From: UBA9676 sp036522155
GTDB lineage: Bacteria > Actinomycetota > Actinomycetes > Streptosporangiales > Streptosporangiaceae
NCBI GenBank assembly: GCA_036522155.1
Contig: DATDGI010000372.1
Coordinates: 1-17,398, forward strand
Direction of reading: 5' to 3'
DNA: 17,398 nt
Shown here: one piece after another, positions 6,571 to 13,805 of the stretch
How the letters are laid out: each line of letters opens with the position of its first letter
Numbering within the stretch: the stretch's first letter is position 1
Program-made: the position numbers and the translations under genes
Notes under the pieces: generated by a model
The model's input: the letters and a program-made list of their open reading frames with translations, nothing else
Told to the model about the DNA's origin: nothing
Database searches by the model: none

Positions 6571-7323
6571 GTGGCCCGCCCGGAAGGCACCGGATTCGCC
6601 CTGGCTACCTGTGCCACGCTCACCGCTTACAACAACCTGTTCGGCCTGCACCGGTGGCATCGCCGGTGGTACGTGCCCATCAACGCCTGCGCGGCCGGTG
6701 CGGCCCTGTCGGCGGCCGCGGCGAGTGGTCTCTCCGCCGCCGACCTGGGTCTCGGGCGCGGTGCGTGGCGGCCAGGGCGGCTCGCGGTCGGGCTGGCCGC
6801 CGCCACCTGCAGCGGCTGGCTGCTCTCCGCCGTGGTCCCGGCGGCACATCCCGTGCTGGCCGACAAGCGGGTCACTTCGCTCGACGGGCGGGCGGCCGCG
6901 TACGGGGCGGTGGTGCGGATCCCGGTCGGCACCGTGCTGTGGGAGGAGATCGCGTTCCGCGGGGTGCTGCACGCGGCGCTGCGCCGGGTCATGCCGGAAC
7001 GGGCCGCGATCGTGGCGTCGGCGGCGGTGTTCGGCCTGTGGCACATCCGCCCGACCGCTGAGGCCCTGCGCGCCAACGGCCTGACCCGCGGGCGCGGCCT
7101 GGCCGTGGCGAACGTGACCGCCGGCTGCGCGGCGACGGCCGCCGGTGGCCTCGTGCTGTCCTGGCTGCGGGCCCGGTCGGGCAGCCTCGCCGCGCCCATG
7201 CTGGTGCATCTGGCGACGAACAGCGGCGGCCAGGTCGCCGCATGGGCCGTCGCGGGCCGCGCCCGCCGGGCGCCCAGGCTCGGCATCAGCGCCCTCATGG
7301 GGCCGGCTTCTGCCGCCGGCTAG
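6571..7323 (+). CDS. CPBP family intramembrane metalloprotease (CAAX-like)
   Basis: A 250-residue membrane protein of the CPBP/Abi (type II CAAX prenyl endopeptidase-like) family. The three metal-site motifs are intact: EEIAFR at 125-130 (Glu125, Glu126, Arg130), FGLWH at 154-158 (His158), and HLATN at 213-217 (His213, Asn217). Several hydrophobic segments surround them. GTG 6571 lies three bases after the regulator stop, with GGGAG at 6560-6564 as ribosome site, so it is the third gene of the kinase operon. Bacterial members act in bacteriocin immunity, signal-peptide processing or membrane-protein cleavage. Here I infer only that the two-component system probably controls it or uses it. The stop (TAG 7321-7323) overlaps the stop of the convergent gene. 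Confidence 0.88.
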   Translation: MARPEGTGFALATCATLTAYNNLFGLHRWHRRWYVPINACAAGAALSAAAASGLSAADLGLGRGAWRPGRLAVGLAAATCSGWLLSAVVPAAHPVLADKRVTSLDGRAAAYGAVVRIPVGTVLWEEIAFRGVLHAALRRVMPERAAIVASAAVFGLWHIRPTAEALRANGLTRGRGLAVANVTAGCAATAAGGLVLSWLRARSGSLAAPMLVHLATNSGGQVAAWAVAGRARRAPRLGISALMGPASAAG

Positions 7324-8993
7324 CTGGCCATGAGCGTGGCCAGGGAACCCTCGACAGCCCGGTGAAGAGCGCCGAAGTGGTGCACTGGCACGTCCATCAG
7401 CCGCAGCGCGAGATCATGGCTGTTGGCGGCGTGCGACTCAACCAGGCTCCGTGCCTCCCGTTGGGTCAGGGTCCGGCCACCGCGCTGGGCCACGCCGATG
7501 AGCCCCTCCCGCCATACGTTCCCGAGCCGGCCATGCGCGCGCTGGAGGATGAACGCGGCCAGCTCATCACCGGCTTCTGCCGCCCGGGAACCGGCGCGCT
7601 CGCACTGCAGGGTGACCAGCCCGGCATCGGGCAGCTCGCGAGCAGACATGGACGGGTACTTCCGCCTCAGCAGCTCCCACGCCGGGGCGCCGGCCTCGAA
7701 CCCGGCCAGGCCCTCATGACGGCGGGGCAGGACACAGGTGACCTTGTCCGCGTTGAGCGCGAGCAAGCTGCGCATCAGCCAGGGGCCGGGATCGTCCCTG
7801 AGGTCGATCACGAACTCATCCACCCGGCGCGTCACGGACGGGTCCACTCCTTTATCCATGAGCGTGCCGAGCCCGATGACCGAGCCGAACTCACGGGCCG
7901 GCCCGGGCGCGGCCGTGACCAGGCCGGTGCGCTGCGGATGGGGCGGGCCGGGGCGGATGATCTCCGGCAGGAGCCGCAGGATATCGGCCGCGCGGTTTGG
8001 CTGGCTTTCCACCGAGTGCTCACCGTGCGTATAAATGCCGCGGGCAGCTTCCGGGCGCGCCTGCCGGTCGATGCGGCGGGAGGTGCGGGCGGCCGGCTGG
8101 CAACAGTAGAGGTCGCTGGCTGAGCCCACCGCCTGCGCGCCAAAATAGCTGTTGAAGTGCGGCACCATGCCGTCGATGACCGCGTCCAGCCGCAGGATTT
8201 CACGTTGCGCAGCCCGGCCGAGATCAGGCCTTCTGCGGCTGTGGCCGAAAGCGATCATCACCCGGCCATCGGCACTGTGCCGTCGCAGGCTGGCCAGGGA
8301 CCGGGACAGGAACAGCGACAGCCCCTCGGCCGTGTACGGGGGATCGGTGAAGACCACGTCGGCAGTGCCGGCCAGGGCGGGCGGGAGGCCGAACCGGAAA
8401 TCGGCGTACACGCAGCCGATACGCCCCGGCCAGCCAAGTTGCCCAGCACAGTCCTCGATGTAGGCCAGCAGGTGCTCGTCGATGTCGGCCACCGTGACCT
8501 TCGCATCGGTGGCTACCTGCGCGAGCAGGAGAGACGTGAGGTCGTGATCACCGGCGAACAGCACTGACGCGGTACTCAGGTCAAAGGTTTCCGTCAGCCA
8601 CTTGACGCGCCGCACCACGGTTTCCGGGGTGGCCTGCACGTGGTCATAGCGTTTCCGCGGCGGCGGCACTCCCTGGATGAGGCGCTCGGCAAGCTGGCAC
8701 AGCCGGTCCTCGTCAGCGGGAGACAGCACCGGCCGGTGCTTGCGGAACTCATCGTGCAGGTCCTGGTAATGGTCGCGGGCGCCTGGAGCCAGCCGGTACC
8801 GCTGGGTGCCCGGGTCGAACTCGGCGCCGTCGAGCGCCGCGAGAAAATCCTCCACATCCCGGCGCGGCAGGGCGGACACCCGGACCAGGTCATCGAGGGA
8901 AGCGGGCCCATCGAAGAGCAAGCCGAGCAGGGCCAGCCTGGCATGCGGCATGAGGCCCATCAGCTCACGGAACTCAGCGAGGCCGGCGGTCAT
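7320..8993 (-). CDS. BpsA-like (PF01861-type) branched polyamine synthase family protein with an extra C-terminal region
   Basis: A 557-residue protein. Residues about 15-70 look like a winged helix (PHARLALLGLLFDGPASLDDLVRVSALPRR in two blocks). Residues about 110-310 form a Rossmann-type aminopropyltransferase domain like N4-bis(aminopropyl)spermidine synthase: VLFAGDHDLTSLLLA (144-158) aligns with the family GDDD motif, VTVADIDEHLLAYIE follows, and FTDPPYTAEGL (215-225) carries the DPPY motif. These enzymes move aminopropyl groups from decarboxylated S-adenosylmethionine to a polyamine. The third residue of GDDD is His150 here, so activity or substrate may differ. Residues about 325-557 are additional to the archaeal-type length (about 350) and I recognise no domain in them, though an alternating strand-helix pattern (EFVIDLRDDPGPWLM, DKVTCVLPRRH) suggests a fold. 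GAGGGG at 8999-9004 precedes ATG 8993. Confidence 0.75.
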   Translation of the reverse strand: MTAGLAEFRELMGLMPHARLALLGLLFDGPASLDDLVRVSALPRRDVEDFLAALDGAEFDPGTQRYRLAPGARDHYQDLHDEFRKHRPVLSPADEDRLCQLAERLIQGVPPPRKRYDHVQATPETVVRRVKWLTETFDLSTASVLFAGDHDLTSLLLAQVATDAKVTVADIDEHLLAYIEDCAGQLGWPGRIGCVYADFRFGLPPALAGTADVVFTDPPYTAEGLSLFLSRSLASLRRHSADGRVMIAFGHSRRRPDLGRAAQREILRLDAVIDGMVPHFNSYFGAQAVGSASDLYCCQPAARTSRRIDRQARPEAARGIYTHGEHSVESQPNRAADILRLLPEIIRPGPPHPQRTGLVTAAPGPAREFGSVIGLGTLMDKGVDPSVTRRVDEFVIDLRDDPGPWLMRSLLALNADKVTCVLPRRHEGLAGFEAGAPAWELLRRKYPSMSARELPDAGLVTLQCERAGSRAAEAGDELAAFILQRAHGRLGNVWREGLIGVAQRGGRTLTQREARSLVESHAANSHDLALRLMDVPVHHFGALHRAVEGSLATLMAS

Positions 8994-9008
8994 TCATTCC
9001 CCTCGCGA

Positions 9009-9034
9009 CCGATCATCGGACCGGCTCATGCTAT
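9009..9034 (-). promoter_or_regulatory. Possible promoter/operator before the BpsA-like gene
   Basis: In the 62-bp gap, TAGCAT at 9029-9034 (minus strand) fits TAnnnT. CCGATCATCGG at 9009-9019 is a perfect palindrome with a one-base centre, lying between that hexamer and the ribosome site. No clear -35 is seen. The gene could equally be read through from the monooxygenase. Confidence 0.25.
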
Positions 9035-9055
9035 CCGCCGGCGGCTCGCCCCCCG

Positions 9056-10705
9056 TCACGCAGGAACGTGATCTGGCACGTCAGCCGGGGCGTCCGCCGG
9101 GGACGCTGCATCCCCGAAGAGCTTGCGCAGGTAGGCCGTGACCGCGTGCAGGTCACCGGCCCGGCCGCGGGCGGCCACGTAGCCGTCCGGCCGGACCAGG
9201 ATGACCGGCCCGGCAGCGCCGTTGCGCATCCTGGGCGTTTCCCCGGCGCCGCGGATGACGGCGTTGACGTCCTTTTGGTAGGGCCGCAGCCCAGCGTCGT
9301 CCACCACGCTGGCCGCGCGCGCCGCCGGGATCACCAGCACCGGCCGCCTGCTGCGCAGGACCGCGTGCAGGGTAGTGGCTGCGCCGTCGGCCTGGACCTT
9401 GATGTCGGGCATGCGCTGCCCGGGCCGAGGCCCGCCGCGGCCACGGCCGGAGCTGGCCGCCGGGTCCGCGGGGTAGGCGACGTAGACCTGGCTGAGCCTG
9501 CGGGCGGCCCGCCGCTGGATGACCGCCGTCCGGCCGAAGGCGGGCACGGTGATGTCGCGGATCCGCCGCTTGATGGGGCTGGTCAGGGTGCCGTAGTGGA
9601 CGAGTGCGTGGGTCAGCCTGATGACCTCTTCGGCCACTGGGCGCCGTTCGGTCTCATAGCTGTCCAGCAGCGTCTCGGGGGCGCGGCCCGACGCCACCAG
9701 GGCCAGCTTCCAGGCCAGGTTGTGCGCGTCCAGCATGCCGGTGTTCAGGCCCTGTCCGCCCGCCGGGGAGTGGATGTGCACCGCGTCCCCGGCCAGCAGC
9801 ACCCGGCCCCGTCGGTAGGCATCGGCCGACCGGCGGTGGCAGTGGAAGTTGGCCAGCCAGGTGGGATCGGACACGGTCACCGGTTCCGGCGCCCGCTGGC
9901 TGGTCAGTTCCTGGATCTCGGCCAGGGTGGGCGCCTGCGCGGGGCGGCTCCCTGCGAACGGCAGGGTCACCCGCCAGCGGTGCCCGCGCATCGGGAAGAA
10001 GATCACCGGCAGGCCGTTGGCCCGGAAGAACGCGTGCATAGCGTCCTCCCGGAGGTCGCAGTCCAGCAGGACGTCGGCGAGCAGCCAGTCCTGCGGGTAG
10101 GGGTGCCCGTGGAAGGTCAGGCCAAGCTCGCGCCGCACCTTGCTATGCGCACCGTCGCAGCCGACCACGTAGCCGGCGGTGATCGTCTGAGGCTCGCCCG
10201 CGGGGCCGCGGACGACCGCCGTGACGGCATCGCTGCTGCTGTCCAGGCTGGCGAGCTCGGTTCGTGGCTCGACTACTCCGCCCAGCTCGGCGATCCGGGC
10301 GCGGAGCAGCCGCTCGGTCTCGTTCTGCGGCAGGTCGAGCGCGAAGCCGAACCGCGAGCCGCAGCGCGCGAACTCCAGGCCGACCAGGCACCGGCCCTCG
10401 GAGTAGAACCGGAGTTGGCGCACCACCTGCCCGTGCTCGGTGAACCGCTCCGCCAGGCCCATCATGTCGAGGACCTCCAGCGTGCGGGCGTGGATGCCGA
10501 TTGCCCGGGCCTCCAGCGCGATCCCGTCGCCCTTGTCGATGATGCGGGTCGAGATCCCGCGGGCGAGCAGTTCCGCCGCGAGGACCAGCCCGGTGGGGCC
10601 GGCCCCGACGACCAGCACCTGGCAGTCGGGACGGGACGAGGTCCGCCGGGAGGCGGCAGTGATGGGTGCCGGGGCGGCCGGCCAGGCGGTCTGGGTACTA
10701 TCCAT
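9056..10705 (-). CDS. Class A FAD-dependent aromatic monooxygenase (PHBH fold)
   Basis: A 549-residue flavoprotein hydroxylase that would use NAD(P)H and oxygen to hydroxylate an aromatic or polyketide-like substrate. Positions are counted from ATG 10705. The dinucleotide motif is VVGAGPTGLVLAAELLARG (GxGxxG at 34-39). GCDGAHSKVRRELG at about 182-195 is the DG motif. GDAVHIHSPAGGQGLNTG at about 306-323 is the second FAD motif, followed by DAHNLAWKLALV. The C-terminal 150 residues resemble the thioredoxin-like tail of phenol-hydroxylase and aromatic-polyketide hydroxylase enzymes. ATG 10705 is preferred; ATG 10741 would add 12 basic residues and has no ribosome site. It lies just downstream of a LAL-type regulator with a perfect inverted repeat between them. 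The substrate cannot be told; antibiotic inactivation and secondary-metabolite tailoring are both possible. Confidence 0.88.
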   Translation of the reverse strand: MDSTQTAWPAAPAPITAASRRTSSRPDCQVLVVGAGPTGLVLAAELLARGISTRIIDKGDGIALEARAIGIHARTLEVLDMMGLAERFTEHGQVVRQLRFYSEGRCLVGLEFARCGSRFGFALDLPQNETERLLRARIAELGGVVEPRTELASLDSSSDAVTAVVRGPAGEPQTITAGYVVGCDGAHSKVRRELGLTFHGHPYPQDWLLADVLLDCDLREDAMHAFFRANGLPVIFFPMRGHRWRVTLPFAGSRPAQAPTLAEIQELTSQRAPEPVTVSDPTWLANFHCHRRSADAYRRGRVLLAGDAVHIHSPAGGQGLNTGMLDAHNLAWKLALVASGRAPETLLDSYETERRPVAEEVIRLTHALVHYGTLTSPIKRRIRDITVPAFGRTAVIQRRAARRLSQVYVAYPADPAASSGRGRGGPRPGQRMPDIKVQADGAATTLHAVLRSRRPVLVIPAARAASVVDDAGLRPYQKDVNAVIRGAGETPRMRNGAAGPVILVRPDGYVAARGRAGDLHAVTAYLRKLFGDAASPADAPADVPDHVPA

Positions 10706-10750
10706 GCGGCCAACTCTCGGCCTACGGCGATCCCGCGCCATCTGAAGAAC

Positions 10751-10768
10751 TACGTAGGGGGCTACGTA
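10751..10768. promoter_or_regulatory. Perfect 7-bp inverted repeat upstream of the monooxygenase
   Basis: TACGTAG, four G, CTACGTA is a perfect inverted repeat; each arm also contains the self-palindrome TACGTA. It starts within the last two codons of the LuxR-type regulator gene and lies about 46 bp upstream of the chosen monooxygenase start. The arms are too AT-rich and the site lacks a T-run for a strong terminator, so an operator is more likely. Confidence 0.5.
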
Positions 10769-13113
10769 TCTACTGCGAGCAGGCCCTCCTCGTAGGCCCA
10801 GGCGGCTAGCTGGGTCCGGGTGCGGAAGCCCAGCTTGGTGAGGATGTGGTCGACGTGCACCTCGACCGTCCGCACCGACAGGAACAGCTGGGCGGCGATG
10901 TCGCGGTTGGTCAGGCCGCGGGCCGCGAGCACCGCGACCTCGGTCTCCCGGCGGGTCAGCGTCCGCCGCGGGCCGGGCGCCGGGGCGTCATCCGGCTCAT
11001 TCGCCAGGGCCAGGCGAACCGCCTCTTCCGGGCTCAGCCGCCGCCCTTCCGCAAACAGGCGGGCGGCGGCTGGACCAGCATTGGCGCGGACCGGTGCGAG
11101 CCAGCGGTCCACGATTTCCGCCATCGGCCCCGGCATCGAAAATTCGTTCGCGCCGCGGTAAGCTTCGGCCGCGCCAGCCAGCCGGAGTGCGAGCCGGGGC
11201 CGCCCGGTCTTCACCGCCAGGCCGATGCAGGCGCCCAGGCCGATCTGGACGAACCAGCGATCGCCAACATCCATCCCGATCGAGAGCCCCTCGGCCAGCG
11301 CCGCCTTGGCCGCAGGCACATCGCCCAGGTCCAATAGCGGGTAGCAGATCATTACGCTGGCCCGCGCGGTCAGCGGCTCCAGGCCGAGGCTGGCCGCGTC
11401 CGCCGCGCACCGGGCGAACAGCTCGCTGGCGGCTTCCAGCCGGCCTGTGAGCAGCGCGATCACGGCGGAATAGAACATCGTGAACGCGATCGCCGGGCGG
11501 TCCGCTGCCTCGGTGGCCAGCGCGGTGGCGCGCGCAACGTCCGGCCCAGCCTCGGCGATCTGGTGGCCCGACAGCTTGCAGCGGCCGAGGCACGCGGTGG
11601 CGATCGCCTCCCCCACCGTGTCACCCAGCGCCTGGCTGAGCTGGATGCCCTCGCCGAGCAGCCGGCTGGCTTCCGGGTAGTCGCCCTGGTCGAGGGCGAG
11701 CCACGCGGCGCCGGTCAAGGCGCTGACCCGCGCAACGCCCCCGCCCGGGACGAGGCCGAGCACCTCGCCCAGGCGCTGTCTCCCTTCGGTGTGGTGCCCG
11801 CGGAGGGACCAGAACGCGGCCATCGAGGCGGCCAGGCGCAGCGCGGCAGGCGGGTCGTGCTCGCGGTACCAGTCGAGCGCCGCGCGGATGTTGTTGTGCT
11901 CGGTGTCGAGCCGCTCCAGCCAGTCCATCTTGGCCAGGCCGGCATGCGGCCGGTCGCCGGCCTGGACCAGGGCCAGGAAGGCTCCGGCGTGCGCGCCGTG
12001 GATCCGGTCCGCTTCCGGCATCTGGCCGAGGTGCTCGGCCGCGTACTCACGGATCGTCTCCAGCATTGCGTAACGGGCCAGGCCCGGTTCGGGGCTGCGC
12101 TGCCTCAGCAGGCTCTGATCAACCAGTTCGGCCAGGCCATCGAGCACGGGCAGGCCGATGTCCACGGCGCTGTCGCAGACTGCCTCGATGACTTCCAGGG
12201 TGGCGCCCCCGGCGAACACCGAGCACACCGCGAGGAGCCGCCTGGCCCCGTCGGTCAGCAGGTCGTAGCTCCAGGCGATGGTGGCGCGCAGTGTCTGCAG
12301 CCGGTCCGGGAGGTCGCGGCTGCCGCCGGTCAGCAGGCTGAGCGAGTCTTCCAGCCGGGCCAGGATCGATCCCGGCGGCAGCAGCTTGACCCGGGCCGCC
12401 GCCAGCTCGATGGCCAGCGGCAGGCCGTCCAGCCTGCGGGCGATCTGCGCGATCGCGGGCGCGTTCTTCTCGTCAATGGCGAAGCCGGGCGTGGCGGCGG
12501 CCGCCCGCTCCGCGAACAGGCGCACCGACTCGCAGCCGGCCAGCGATTCCGGCGTGGAGCGGGCGGCCAGGTCCGGGACCGCCAGCGGCGGGACCGGGCA
12601 CTCCTGCTCGCCCGAGACCCGCAGGGACGAGCGGCTGGTGACCAGGATGCGCAGGGCACTCGTCTCCTGCAGCAGCTGTGTCACGACCGGGGCGCCGCCC
12701 AGCAGGTGCTCGAAGTTGTCCAGGACGATCAGGAGCCGCCGCTCGCGCAACTGGCTGATCAGGTGCTCCATCAGCGGCCGGTCCCGGGCATCCTGCAGCC
12801 CGATGCCCTGGGCGATGCTCGATGGCACCAGCCCCGGATCCCGGACCGGCGCCAGCGGCACGAAGTACACCCCATCGGGATAGTCGGCGGCCACCTCGGC
12901 GGCCAGCGCTATGCCAAGCCGGGTCTTCCCGCTTCCGCCTGGCCCGGTCAGCGTGACCAGGTAGCTGACCTGGAGCAGTTGCTTGGCCTGCGCCAGCTCA
13001 CGTTCCCGGCCGATGAAGCTGGTGAGCGGCTTTGGCAGGCTGCCGCCGCTGATGCTGGCGGCGGCGGCGCGACGGGATGGCGGAACCGCCGTACCGCTTG
13101 CGACGTCAGCCAT
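10762..13113 (-). CDS. Large ATP-binding LuxR-family (LAL-type) transcriptional regulator
   Basis: A 783-residue regulator. After a short N-terminal tail, SFIGRERELAQAK (32-44) opens an AAA/NB-ARC-like ATPase. Walker A is GPGGSGKT (57-64), Walker B is LLIVLDNFEHLL (127-138), then LVTSRSSLRV and GLPLAIELAAARVKLLP, all typical of the bacterial STAND regulators. The middle (about 380-690) is helical and TPR-like, with repeated AAWLALDQGDYPEASRLLGE-type helices. The final 65 residues (719-783) are a LuxR helix-turn-helix, LTRRETEVAVLAARGLTNRD through TVEVHVDHILTKLGFRTRTQ. ATG 13111-13113 has GAGG about eight bases upstream. Such regulators typically activate nearby metabolic or antibiotic genes; the adjacent monooxygenase is the obvious candidate. 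The ligand is unknown. Confidence 0.92.
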   Translation of the reverse strand: MADVASGTAVPPSRRAAAASISGGSLPKPLTSFIGRERELAQAKQLLQVSYLVTLTGPGGSGKTRLGIALAAEVAADYPDGVYFVPLAPVRDPGLVPSSIAQGIGLQDARDRPLMEHLISQLRERRLLIVLDNFEHLLGGAPVVTQLLQETSALRILVTSRSSLRVSGEQECPVPPLAVPDLAARSTPESLAGCESVRLFAERAAAATPGFAIDEKNAPAIAQIARRLDGLPLAIELAAARVKLLPPGSILARLEDSLSLLTGGSRDLPDRLQTLRATIAWSYDLLTDGARRLLAVCSVFAGGATLEVIEAVCDSAVDIGLPVLDGLAELVDQSLLRQRSPEPGLARYAMLETIREYAAEHLGQMPEADRIHGAHAGAFLALVQAGDRPHAGLAKMDWLERLDTEHNNIRAALDWYREHDPPAALRLAASMAAFWSLRGHHTEGRQRLGEVLGLVPGGGVARVSALTGAAWLALDQGDYPEASRLLGEGIQLSQALGDTVGEAIATACLGRCKLSGHQIAEAGPDVARATALATEAADRPAIAFTMFYSAVIALLTGRLEAASELFARCAADAASLGLEPLTARASVMICYPLLDLGDVPAAKAALAEGLSIGMDVGDRWFVQIGLGACIGLAVKTGRPRLALRLAGAAEAYRGANEFSMPGPMAEIVDRWLAPVRANAGPAAARLFAEGRRLSPEEAVRLALANEPDDAPAPGPRRTLTRRETEVAVLAARGLTNRDIAAQLFLSVRTVEVHVDHILTKLGFRTRTQLAAWAYEEGLLAVDT

Positions 13114-13161
13114 GCCGCCTCAGCCTTTGCCAGCCGGGTCACCCGACCGGGCCGGCCGCGT

Positions 13162-13232
13162 AGTTACCGGGCTGATGAGGAGACTAACTGCGCTGGCCGC
13201 GAGCGGCCACGCCCGCCGGGGTAACCAGTTAC
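13162..13232. repeat. AGTTAC repeats and a GTAAC/GTTAC inverted repeat before the LuxR gene
   Basis: AGTTAC occurs at 13162-13167 and 13227-13232. GTAAC at 13221-13225 and GTTAC at 13228-13232 form an inverted repeat with a two-base centre that overlaps the msrA stop. The 115-bp gap contains no gene. The repeats may be operator half-sites for the LuxR-type regulator, but no firm promoter was found. Confidence 0.3.
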
Positions 13233-13750
13233 TGCGCGGCCGTGCCCGCGCGGCGGGGCAGCTTCCAGCCAGGGCGGACGTAGTGGCAGGTGTAGCCGCT
13301 CGGGTACTTCTCCAGGTAGTCCTGGTGCTCGGGCTCGGCCTCCCAGAACGGCCCGGCGGGCGCGACTTCGGTGACGACCTTGCCCGGCCACAGGCCCGAG
13401 GCCTCGACGTCGGCGATGGTGTCCTCGGCCACCTGCTTCTGCGCGTCGCTGGTGTAGAAGATGGCCGAACGGTAGCTGGCCCCGATGTCGTTGCCCTGCC
13501 GGTTGACGGTGGTCGGGTCGTGGATCTGGAAGAAGAACTCGAGCAGATCCCGGTAGGAGATCTGGGCCGGGTCGAAGATGATCTCGATGGCTTCCGCGTG
13601 GGTGCCGTGGTGGCGGTAGGTCGCGTTCGGCACGTCGCCACCGCTGTAGCCGACGCGGGTCGAGATCACGCCGGGACGCTTGCGGATGAGATCCTGCATG
13701 CCCCAGAAGCAGCCGCCCGCCAGGATGGCCTTCTCAACGTTGCCGCTCAT
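13229..13750 (-). CDS. msrA: Peptide methionine sulfoxide reductase MsrA
   Basis: A 173-residue enzyme that reduces methionine S-sulfoxide, free or in proteins, repairing oxidative damage in the cytoplasm. The catalytic motif GCFWG is at 13-17 (nucleophile Cys14). Other family hallmarks are GYSGG (34-38), YRHHGTHAEAIEI (45-57), FFQIHDPTT (73-81), RSAIFY (94-99) and the end block HQDYLEKYPSGYTCHYVRPG (142-161). Cys155 in YTCH is the only other cysteine. ATG 13750 is chosen because it has AGGGAG nine to ten bases upstream and matches the usual family N-terminus; GTG 13786 would add 12 odd residues. It lies 55 bp downstream of the DNA glycosylase on the same strand, so the two repair genes are probably co-transcribed, although msrA may also have its own promoter. 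Confidence 0.96.
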   Translation of the reverse strand: MSGNVEKAILAGGCFWGMQDLIRKRPGVISTRVGYSGGDVPNATYRHHGTHAEAIEIIFDPAQISYRDLLEFFFQIHDPTTVNRQGNDIGASYRSAIFYTSDAQKQVAEDTIADVEASGLWPGKVVTEVAPAGPFWEAEPEHQDYLEKYPSGYTCHYVRPGWKLPRRAGTAAQ

Positions 13751-13795
13751 CGTGCTGCACTCCCTTTTGTCGTCTCTGCCATACACAGCGCTGGC

Positions 13796-13805
13796 CCGGG
13801 CCCGG
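13796..13805. repeat. Short GC palindrome directly after the glycosylase stop
   Basis: CCGGGCCCGG is a perfect 10-bp palindrome abutting the stop codon of the glycosylase gene. It has no loop and no T-run. It could slow transcription between the two genes, but at this GC content it may be chance. Confidence 0.25.

Noticed and set aside
5671..7209. Long minus-strand open frame of 512 codons
   Set aside because: It covers the kinase end, response regulator and protease, all of which have intact motifs on the plus strand; the minus translation shows none.
9068..10795. Long plus-strand open frame of 575 codons
   Set aside because: It lies entirely over the FAD monooxygenase and the regulator end. 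Its translation is Arg/Gly/Pro/His-rich without any family motif, as expected of the antisense of a high-GC gene.
11563..13224. Long plus-strand open frame of 553 codons
   Set aside because: It is antisense to the LAL regulator, whose Walker motifs and HTH are clear; the antisense translation is low-complexity and repetitive in Gln/Arg/Gly.
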